Source: Poriferisodalis sp965205175 (lineage in GTDB: Bacteria; Actinomycetota; Acidimicrobiia; Acidimicrobiales; Poriferisodalaceae). Taken from it: a DNA stretch of 64,000 nucleotides. The position numbers were made by a program, and so were the translations under genes. Position 1 is the first letter of the stretch. Each line of letters starts with the position of its first letter. Under the pieces are notes generated by a model. That model made no database searches and was not told where the DNA came from. It worked only from the letters and a program-made list of their open reading frames with translations. The DNA is taken from contig NZ_OZ242038.1 in NCBI RefSeq assembly GCF_965205175.1, forward strand, positions 1,302,001-1,366,000, written 5' to 3'. Positions 44,483 through 51,145 of this stretch are shown one piece after another.

Positions 44483-45559
44483 GTGGCGAACGTGTCGCTG
44501 GCGCAGCTCGGCTGGCGCCGTCGTCTCGGCTCGACGTCGGCCGTGGCGTCGGGTCACCGCGTGAGCCGGGTCGCGGCTGAGCATCGCGGCGCTTACGAGC
44601 TTGTCGACGAGGAGGGAGCGACCACCGGGGCCGTCGATGCCGCGGTACGCGACGCGACTCGGTCGCCGTTCGACTTTCCGACCGTCGGGGACTGGGTGGT
44701 TCGCACGACCGAAGCACGCCACGACCGGCGAGTCGCCATCGCCGGCGTGCTGGATCGCTCGTCGCTGCTGTGCCGTCGTTCTCGCGGGTCGCGGCCCCGT
44801 GCGCAGCTCGTGGCTGCCAACGCAGACGTGCTTGCCGTAGTGGTGACCGCACGGTCCGCCGACGATGCGCCGATGCCGCCGAGGGCCGACATCGGCCACC
44901 GAATCGAGTGGTACCTCACAGCGGCGTTCGGCGGGGGCAGCCGACCGGTGATCGTCGTGAACAAGATCGACACCGTGTCGCGCGCCCACGGCGAGGCGAC
45001 CGTCGATGCGCTTCGCCGCCGCATCGGCGCCACGACCACGGCGGTGCCGATCCTGGCGACCAGTGCGCTCGACGGTCGCGGCCTCGACGGGCTTCGCGCG
45101 CTCACCGGCCAAGGTGCGACGGTCGCATTCAGCGGTCCCTCGGGCGTCGGCAAGTCCTCGCTGGTCAACCGTCTGGCAGAAGCCGAGGTGATGCCCGTGG
45201 CCGCCCTCAGCCCCGACGGACGCGGCCGCCACACCACGGTGCGCCGCCAGCTGGTGCCGGTGGGCGGCGCCGACGGCGGGACGGTCGTGGACTCGCCGGG
45301 CCTGCAGGACCTCATCCCCTGGAGTGGCGACATGGGCTTGCCGGCGGCCGGCGGCGTGCTCGACGGCTTGGCAGCGTCGTTCGGCGAGATCACGGCGCTG
45401 GCGCAGCGATGCCGCTTCGCCGACTGCGCGCACGCGGTGGAACCGGACTGCGCTGTCCGTGCTGCGGTGGACGCCGGTGAGCTGGCTGGCGAACGGCTCG
45501 ATACCTACTTCGAGCTCGTCGCGGACATGACCGCCGGCAACAGCGCCGTCGTCTGGTGA
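44483..45559 (+). CDS. rsgA: RsgA: circularly permuted GTPase for small ribosomal subunit maturation
   Basis: A 358-residue RsgA (YjeQ/EngC), which assists late assembly of the 30S subunit. The circular permutation is visible: G4 (VVNKIDT) comes before G1 (GPSGVGKSSLVNRL), followed by G3 (VVDSPGLQDL). The C-terminal zinc motif is CRFADCAHAVEPDC. The N-terminal OB-fold is present, with FDFPTVGDWVV. The start is taken as the GTG at 44483; a GTG at 44492 is also plausible. It follows the binding-protein gene by 40 bp on the same strand. Confidence 0.93.
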   Translation: MANVSLAQLGWRRRLGSTSAVASGHRVSRVAAEHRGAYELVDEEGATTGAVDAAVRDATRSPFDFPTVGDWVVRTTEARHDRRVAIAGVLDRSSLLCRRSRGSRPRAQLVAANADVLAVVVTARSADDAPMPPRADIGHRIEWYLTAAFGGGSRPVIVVNKIDTVSRAHGEATVDALRRRIGATTTAVPILATSALDGRGLDGLRALTGQGATVAFSGPSGVGKSSLVNRLAEAEVMPVAALSPDGRGRHTTVRRQLVPVGGADGGTVVDSPGLQDLIPWSGDMGLPAAGGVLDGLAASFGEITALAQRCRFADCAHAVEPDCAVRAAVDAGELAGERLDTYFELVADMTAGNSAVVW

Positions 45560-45575
45560 ATCAGCGTCTTCCGAC

Positions 45576-46361
45576 TCATCGTCCTGTGAATTGCGGCGGG
45601 CGCTTGTTCATGAACGCGTCCACCCCTTCGGCGTAGTCCTCGCTGTCGAAGCAGGCCCGAATCCTGGCTTCGGCTTCGGTGAAGTCGCGCTGGGCTTCGG
45701 GCAGCTGCCACTGCGTCATCGCCGCTTTGGCTGCAGCGATGGTCAGGGGGGCGTTGCCGACGATGAGATCGGTCCACTCGGCCACGGCGTCATGCAGCTG
45801 CGCCTTGGGCACGACCCGGTTCACGAGACCCATCTGCAGTGCTTCGTGGGCGCCGAAGCGATCCGCCAGGAAGAAGATGCGCTTGGCAGCCGAAGGCCCG
45901 ACCAGCCGCATCAGCGTCCCGATGCCACTGGTGCCGTAGCCGAGGCCGAGCCGGGCGGCAGGGATGGTGAACTGGGCGTCGTCGGCAGCGACGCGCAAGT
46001 CGGCTGTCAGGGCTACTGCCAGCCCGCCTCCGATGCAGTAGCCGCCGATGGCGGCAATCAGCGGCTTGGACAAGCCCAGCAGCGCTGCGTGGGCTCTCGA
46101 TGTCGTGTCGTCGTAGTCGCGGTTGCGGCTGGCATCGGATCGCTGCTCGCCGAACTGGCTGATGTCGGCACCCGCTGCGAACGCGCGCTCGCCGGCACCT
46201 CGGATGACCACGACGCGGATGTCGTGGTCGTCTTCCAGTTCGTGGGCGGCAGCGGTGATGCCGCTCCACATCTGCGTGCTGATGGCGTTGTGCCGCTCGG
46301 GGTGATCCAAGACGATGCGGCCCACACGGCCGTCGCGCTCGAGATGCACTTGCCCGCTCAC
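45576..46361 (-). CDS. Enoyl-CoA hydratase/isomerase-family protein lacking both canonical catalytic glutamates
   Basis: A 261-residue crotonase-fold protein. The oxyanion-hole segments are present: RAFAAGADISQFGEQ and AAIGGYCIGGGLAVALTADL. At the two positions of the hydratase catalytic glutamates I read Ala in FTIPAARLGLGYG (where QPE.. is expected) and Arg in AAKRIFFLADR. It is therefore unlikely to hydrate enoyl-CoA by the standard mechanism; an isomerase, ring-opening, thioesterase or decarboxylase-type crotonase is more likely. It lies next to a second crotonase that keeps both residues, which suggests different steps in one pathway. Confidence 0.85.
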   Translation of the reverse strand: MSGQVHLERDGRVGRIVLDHPERHNAISTQMWSGITAAAHELEDDHDIRVVVIRGAGERAFAAGADISQFGEQRSDASRNRDYDDTTSRAHAALLGLSKPLIAAIGGYCIGGGLAVALTADLRVAADDAQFTIPAARLGLGYGTSGIGTLMRLVGPSAAKRIFFLADRFGAHEALQMGLVNRVVPKAQLHDAVAEWTDLIVGNAPLTIAAAKAAMTQWQLPEAQRDFTEAEARIRACFDSEDYAEGVDAFMNKRPPQFTGR

Positions 46362-46388
46362 GGCTGCCGACGCTACCGCGCCCTTCAG

Positions 46389-47246
46389 CTACTGCCCTGG
46401 CGGCACCCAGCCGGCATCGCGGCGCTCGCGGAAAGCAGCAATGCCTTCTGTGGCCTCGGCGCTGCCGAAAAGCCGCTGGCTCAGCTCGGCAGTCCACACC
46501 CATGCTTCGGCGCGCGCCATCTGCGGCACCTTGGTGATGAGCTGCTTCGTGTTGGCCAACGCCTCGGGTCCTCCCCGCAGCAGCCGCCGAAGCGTCTCCG
46601 CTACTTCGTCGTCGAGTTCGTCTCGTGGCACGGAGCGATTGATCAATCCAGCAGCAGCCGCTCGCGGGGCAGGGACGCGTTCGCCTTCGAGGAACAGCTC
46701 GCTGGCGTCGGCACGGCGCAGTTTGGGCAGGCACACCACCGAGATCACCGCCGGTGCCACACCGATGCGGACCTCGGTGAAGCCGATGATGGCATCGTCG
46801 GCGGCAATCGAGATGTCCAGTGCCGCCGCCAGCCCGACGCCGCCCGCCGTGGCGTGGCCGGCGAGCCGGCCCACTACGGGCTTGTCGCAGGTCATGATCC
46901 GTTCGAGGATGGCCACGAAGTCGTGGCGCTGCTCGGGCTGGGACACTCCGGGCCGAGCAGCCCGCAAGTCTGCGCCTGCGCAGAACGTGTTGCCGACGTG
47001 AGTCAACAGGATGACCCGCGCCTCGGCGTCGGCGAGTGCCACCTCGAGGCAGTCGCCGACGCCGTTGACGATCTCGACGCTGAGTGCGTTGCGGTAGTCC
47101 GGGCGGTTCAGCGTGATGGTGGCCACGCCGCCCGAAAGCTCGTAGAGCACCGCTTCGCTTGCCGCGCCGTCGGCGTTCCCAGCAGCCTGGGCTCGGTCGT
47201 TGCTGATTGCAGCAGTCTCGTCGTCTGGCGCCCCGTCGTCTGACAT
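46389..47246 (-). CDS. Enoyl-CoA hydratase
   Basis: A 285-residue crotonase-family enzyme with both catalytic glutamate positions kept: E in FTEVRIGVAPAV and E in ASELFLEGERV. The oxyanion-hole motifs are NTFCAGADLRAARPG and RLAGHATAGGVGLAAALDIS. It is likely to catalyse hydration of an enoyl-CoA; the substrate range is unknown. The first 30 residues (Asp/Ala-rich) precede the domain and a later start is possible. It is separated by 27 bp from the downstream crotonase on the same strand and probably cotranscribed with it. Confidence 0.87.
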   Translation of the reverse strand: MSDDGAPDDETAAISNDRAQAAGNADGAASEAVLYELSGGVATITLNRPDYRNALSVEIVNGVGDCLEVALADAEARVILLTHVGNTFCAGADLRAARPGVSQPEQRHDFVAILERIMTCDKPVVGRLAGHATAGGVGLAAALDISIAADDAIIGFTEVRIGVAPAVISVVCLPKLRRADASELFLEGERVPAPRAAAAGLINRSVPRDELDDEVAETLRRLLRGGPEALANTKQLITKVPQMARAEAWVWTAELSQRLFGSAEATEGIAAFRERRDAGWVPPGQ

Positions 47247-47276
47247 TGGGGCGAGGCTAGACCAGACCGATCCCGA

Positions 47277-47546
47277 CTACCAGGCGACCGGCACCGTGAC
47301 GGCTGCGCCTGCAATGAGCACACATGCGGCACCGCCGATCAGCGTCAGCACCTTCCGCGTGCCCAGAGCTCGCAGTGCTCGGCCGGCCGCGCCCGGCAGC
47401 GACCAGCCGAACCACTTGGCCACCATTGCCGCCAACCACACGAGCAGAGCGGTTACTGCTGCGAACCACAAGATGGCTACCAGCAAGCCCGCCCAGATGA
47501 ACTCCGACCCTTCCGGGATGAGTGCCTGTGCGTAGCTGCTGCGCAC
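47277..47546 (-). CDS. Small predicted membrane protein with two transmembrane segments
   Basis: An 89-residue protein from GTG, with two hydrophobic segments (about residues 15-43, IWAGLLVAILWFAAVTALLV, and 66-88, LTLIGGAACVLIAGAAVTV) separated by a positively charged loop. No family recognised. It lies just upstream of the crotonase pair on the same strand, 30 bp away, and close to the divergent two-component operon. The coding call rests on the hydrophobic pattern and lack of an alternative; moderate confidence. Confidence 0.5.
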   Translation of the reverse strand: MRSSYAQALIPEGSEFIWAGLLVAILWFAAVTALLVWLAAMVAKWFGWSLPGAAGRALRALGTRKVLTLIGGAACVLIAGAAVTVPVAW

Positions 47547-47641
47547 CGCTCAACCGCTCCAGTATCCGCGCCGGTGCTCTTCTGGCGAATCTCTCACGGG
47601 CTCAGTTCTAGCAGCACGATGAGCGCGGTCAAGTCGCGTAT

Positions 47642-47680
47642 TCTGTGAGTTTTCTGTGAGAACCTGTGGGTTCTCTGTGA
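47642..47680. promoter_or_regulatory. PhoP-type direct repeats upstream of the two-component operon
   Basis: Four copies of CTGTG occur with 11, 10 and 11 bp steps: TCTGTGA at 47642-47648 and 47653-47659, CTGTGGG at 47664-47670, and TCTGTGA at 47674-47680. Read on the minus strand these are TCACAG-like half-sites, the arrangement (7-mer, 4-bp gap, 7-mer) known for PhoP of mycobacteria. The site is about 60-100 bp upstream of the response-regulator start, suggesting autoregulation. Confidence 0.6.
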
Positions 47681-47738
47681 TGTGCTATGGGGTTTGACGC
47701 GCAAACAACCTCGCGGGCAGCAGCTAGCGTCGCCGTTG

Positions 47739-48431
47739 ATGGACAATGCTTCGGGGCCGCGAGTTCTCGTCGTCGACGACGAGGAGAATATCCGCTTCAT
47801 CGTTCGTACGGCACTTGAGATGGACGGATTCGACGTGGAGGTAGCAGAGTCGGGCACTGAGGCCGTTGAACGAGTCGAGAGCCATCGGCCGCAGGTCATC
47901 GTGTTGGACGTCATGCTTCCTGATGTCGACGGCTTCACCGTGCTGCAACGCATTCGCGACCGCGGGTGCCATGTGCCGGTCGTCTTCTTGACCGCGCGAG
48001 ACGCCACCGAGGACCGTGTCCGCGGACTCACGACCGGTGGTGCTGACTACGTGGTCAAACCGTTCGCGGTTGCCGAACTCGTGGCTCGGGTGCGCCTCCG
48101 TCTCGAAGACGATCAGGTGAGCAGCGCCGGACGGCAGCTGCGCTGCGCCGACCTGGTCATGGACGACGACACGCACAGGGTCACACGAGCAGGCCAACCG
48201 GTGAATCTGTCGCCGACCGAATACAAGCTGCTTCACTATCTGCTGGTCAACAGCGGTCGAGTGCTCTCGCGCTACCAGATATTGGACCATGTCTGGTCGT
48301 ACGACTTCGGAGGCAACTCTGCGGTTGTCGACACCTACATCAGCTATCTGCGGCGCAAGATCGACGACGTCGAGCCACAGCTGATCCAGACGATCCGCGG
48401 CATCGGATTCACCCTGCGCGTGGAAGCATGA
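47739..48431 (+). CDS. OmpR/PhoP-family response regulator
   Basis: A 230-residue response regulator. The receiver domain spans residues 8-120: acidic pocket VVDDEEN (D13, D14), phospho-acceptor D57 in VIVLDVMLPDVDGF, Thr in VVFLTARDAT, and Lys in YVVKPFAVAEL. A winged-helix DNA-binding domain follows (VNLSPTEYKLLHYLLVNSGR, then VVDTYISYLRRKID). The preferred start is ATG 47739, immediately before the receiver; an in-frame start at 47682 falls in the likely operator. The stop overlaps the kinase ATG (ATGA). The direct repeats upstream and the two further sites at 55.7 kb suggest what it binds. Confidence 0.93.
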   Translation: MDNASGPRVLVVDDEENIRFIVRTALEMDGFDVEVAESGTEAVERVESHRPQVIVLDVMLPDVDGFTVLQRIRDRGCHVPVVFLTARDATEDRVRGLTTGGADYVVKPFAVAELVARVRLRLEDDQVSSAGRQLRCADLVMDDDTHRVTRAGQPVNLSPTEYKLLHYLLVNSGRVLSRYQILDHVWSYDFGGNSAVVDTYISYLRRKIDDVEPQLIQTIRGIGFTLRVEA

Positions 48432-49825
48432 ACCTCCGGCAGCGGCTGTACGCGGCGATGTTCGGCTTGCTGGCGCTGATCGCCATTGGCGGCATCATCG
48501 TGGTACGAAGCCAGCGTTCGTATCTCATCGAGCAGGTGGACCAGCAACTCGACGGAGCACTGCCGTATACCAACGCTGAGATGATCCCGGGGGAAGGCAT
48601 CCAGATCGAGGCAATACCGGCCGACCCTTTTGCCCCGATATCGACGCTCTTCGTCGGACTCATTGCCGACGGGCAGCTCCTGCCTTTTCTGCAAGGTCAG
48701 CTGAACAACGATACACCCGATATCCCGTCGGTGATGGCTGAACTGATAGAGCCTGGAAGCTCGGCTATGAACGTCGATGGCGTGGAGGAACGCGTTCGGT
48801 TCCGTGTTCGAGCCGCACCGACGGGCGAGCGAGGAGCGTTCCTGGTCGCGGCACTTCCGCTCGACGAGGTGGAGAACGCAGTCCGCAGGCTTGAGCTGGT
48901 ACTCCTCGTTGTCGGCGGCCTCGTCGTGGCAGTCATGTCGGCAGCCGTGTGGTGGGTGGAACGGTTGGGCATCAGGCCGCTGCGCACGGTCACGCACGTA
49001 GCTGAGACGATCTCTGGGGGGGATCGCAGTCTGCGAGTCCAGCAGACCGACAGTCGTACCGAAGCCGGCAAGCTGGCCAACGCCTTCAACGTGATGCTCG
49101 ACGACCGCGATGCCATCGAGCTCCGACGCCGCCAGTTCGTCGCCGACGCTTCCCACGAACTGCGTACCCCGCTGACGTCCATTCGTGGCTACTTGGATCT
49201 CTACGCTCACGGCCGCTTCAGCAGCCCTGAGCACCTCGACGACATGATGCGCCGAATCGGGCGGGACGCCAAACGCATGAAGGACTTGGTGGAGGATCTG
49301 CTCCTGCTCGCCGACCTCGACCAGCAGCGACCTCTGCGCAAAGACCGCGTCGATCTGAACCGTCTGGTCAGCGACGCGGCCAACGATGCGCGCGCTGTCC
49401 AGCCGGAGCGGTCGATTCTGCTCTCCACTCCGGACCCGGAGGTGACGGCCACGGGCGACGAGTTCAGACTGCAACAGGTGGTCGCGGCGCTCGTGGACAA
49501 CGCCTTGACCCACACCGAGGTGAGCTGCGAGCTGCGTCTTGCGGCGCGGGCCACCCCGACCGGGCCGACCCTCGTCGTGGCCGACGACGGTCCCGGACTC
49601 GACTCGGCTCGGGCGAACCGCATCTTCGACCGCTTCTTTCGGGGCGACCAGTCTCGTTCGCGTGCCACGGGCGGTTCAGGGCTGGGCCTCGCGATTGCAC
49701 GTTCGATCGTGGACGCTCACGGCGGCACCATTGACCTGCGCACCGCTCCCGGCGCTGGTTGCACCTTCACCATCTGGCTCCCCGCTGGGCGGGCCGGCGC
49801 TGAGCAGGCCGGCGACACTGTGTGA
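48428..49825 (+). CDS. Sensor histidine kinase partner of the PhoP-type regulator
   Basis: A 465-residue membrane kinase. Two membrane segments (about residues 8-27 and 158-178) enclose an extracytoplasmic domain of some 130 residues with no recognised ligand motif. HAMP follows (WWVERLGIRPLRTV...), then HisKA with the phospho-acceptor His in FVADASHELRTPLTSIRGY, and the ATPase lobe: N-box in VDNALTH, G1 VADDGPGLD, F-box FDRFFRG, and G2 GGSGLGLAIARS. All catalytic motifs are intact. Translationally coupled to the response regulator. The architecture is PhoR/MprB-like. Confidence 0.93.
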   Translation: MNLRQRLYAAMFGLLALIAIGGIIVVRSQRSYLIEQVDQQLDGALPYTNAEMIPGEGIQIEAIPADPFAPISTLFVGLIADGQLLPFLQGQLNNDTPDIPSVMAELIEPGSSAMNVDGVEERVRFRVRAAPTGERGAFLVAALPLDEVENAVRRLELVLLVVGGLVVAVMSAAVWWVERLGIRPLRTVTHVAETISGGDRSLRVQQTDSRTEAGKLANAFNVMLDDRDAIELRRRQFVADASHELRTPLTSIRGYLDLYAHGRFSSPEHLDDMMRRIGRDAKRMKDLVEDLLLLADLDQQRPLRKDRVDLNRLVSDAANDARAVQPERSILLSTPDPEVTATGDEFRLQQVVAALVDNALTHTEVSCELRLAARATPTGPTLVVADDGPGLDSARANRIFDRFFRGDQSRSRATGGSGLGLAIARSIVDAHGGTIDLRTAPGAGCTFTIWLPAGRAGAEQAGDTV

Positions 49826-49916
49826 CCTCAGCGAACTTATGTCTTCAGAGAAGCGCGCGAACTCGATGAAGCGTGTGAGCCGACTGCACTAACGCTCGTG
49901 TCGTAGGCTCGGCGTG

Positions 49917-51107
49917 ATGAGCGAGTTGCTGGCACAGGCCGAATCGGCCACCGATGCGGTGGATGCCCTCTTGGAGGCCAGCCGCAGCGCGGAGGTCTGT
50001 GGCACCGAGCCCAGCTGGGTCTGCGAGCGCATCCTGGACTGGACCGGCAGCGAGGGCTTTGCGTCGGCCTCGGTGTGGATCGTGGACAAGCCCCTCACGG
50101 TGCTGGTCATCGTGCTGCTGGCGATCATCGCTCGTCGGGTTGTGCGGCGTGCCATCGACCACATGGTCGCACGCATCGCATCGGACAAGCAGCACGCAGA
50201 GCAGGACGAGGCTGAGCGGACCCAAGCCGAGGGCCGCGCCTGGGATCCTGAACGGCTCAAGGCGAAGCTGAAGCAGCTGAGCGATCGCACGGAGCGGGCC
50301 AAGCAACGTGCGACGACGCTCGGCACGCTGTTCAAGAGCATCGCCACCGCGATCATCTGGGGCGTCGCGCTCATGATGCTGCTGGGCGAGTTCGACGTGA
50401 ACCTCGGCCCGCTGATTGCCGGCGCAGGCATTCTGGGAGTGGCCATTGGCTTCGGTGCCCAGTCGCTCGTGCGCGACCTGCTCACCGGCGTGTTCATGCT
50501 GGTGGAGGATCAGTACGGCGTCGGCGACTGGATCGACCTCGGCGAAGCCTCAGGCACCGTGGAGGCGGTCGGCTTGCGCACGACCCGGCTGCGCGACATC
50601 GGCGGCACGGTGTGGTACGTGCCCAACGGCGTCATCTCTCGGGTCGGCAACTACTCGCAGCTGTGGGCGCGAGTCCCGCTGGACATCGACGTCAGCTACG
50701 ACACCGACCTCGACGAGGCCATGGCCATCATCAAGCGCGTCGCCGACGAGGTCTGGCACGAGCAGGGAGAGGACACCACCGTGCTCGAGGAGCCGAACGT
50801 GGTGGGCGTGCAGGCGTTCGCAGCAGATTCAGTCACGATTCGAGTCATGCTGCGGACCGAAGCGTCCGAGCAGTGGGCCACCGCTCGGCTGATGCGCAAG
50901 CGCATCAAGGATGCGTTCGACGACGCCGGCATCGAGATTCCGTTCCCGCAACGGACAGTGTGGGTTCGCCACGAAGGCGGCGGCCCGCAGCAGGCCGGCG
51001 ACCCGTTGACCGCGGCCACGACCCCTGCTGCGCCTGCGGCTGCTGCGCCGAAGCGGTCCGGTCCGGAGATGGAGCCAGTCAGCGACAGCGACGACGGCGA
51101 CGGCTGA
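49917..51107 (+). CDS. MscS-family mechanosensitive ion channel
   Basis: A small-conductance mechanosensitive channel of about 396 residues that releases solutes on osmotic downshock. There is one early membrane segment (VLVIVLLAIIARRVV), then a charged helical insertion (about residues 85-125), a second membrane segment, and the pore helix region LIAGAGILGVAIGFGAQSLV followed by the signature DLLTGVFMLVEDQYGVGDWI. The beta domain (VEAVGLRTTRLRDIGGTVWY) and alpha-beta C-terminal domain follow. The last 50 residues are Pro/Ala-rich and end in an acidic tail. The ATG 49917 directly follows a GTG 49914; either may be used. It follows the kinase gene on the same strand after about 90 bp. Confidence 0.92.
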   Translation: MSELLAQAESATDAVDALLEASRSAEVCGTEPSWVCERILDWTGSEGFASASVWIVDKPLTVLVIVLLAIIARRVVRRAIDHMVARIASDKQHAEQDEAERTQAEGRAWDPERLKAKLKQLSDRTERAKQRATTLGTLFKSIATAIIWGVALMMLLGEFDVNLGPLIAGAGILGVAIGFGAQSLVRDLLTGVFMLVEDQYGVGDWIDLGEASGTVEAVGLRTTRLRDIGGTVWYVPNGVISRVGNYSQLWARVPLDIDVSYDTDLDEAMAIIKRVADEVWHEQGEDTTVLEEPNVVGVQAFAADSVTIRVMLRTEASEQWATARLMRKRIKDAFDDAGIEIPFPQRTVWVRHEGGGPQQAGDPLTAATTPAAPAAAAPKRSGPEMEPVSDSDDGDG

Positions 51108-51145
51108 AGCTCGAGCCGGCCCGAGGCTGCTGCTCTGCTGGCCCG

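Noticed and set aside
47694..47730. TTGACG ... TAGCGT as a promoter for the two-component operon
   Set aside because: The spacer is 25 bp, too long for a standard sigma-A promoter.
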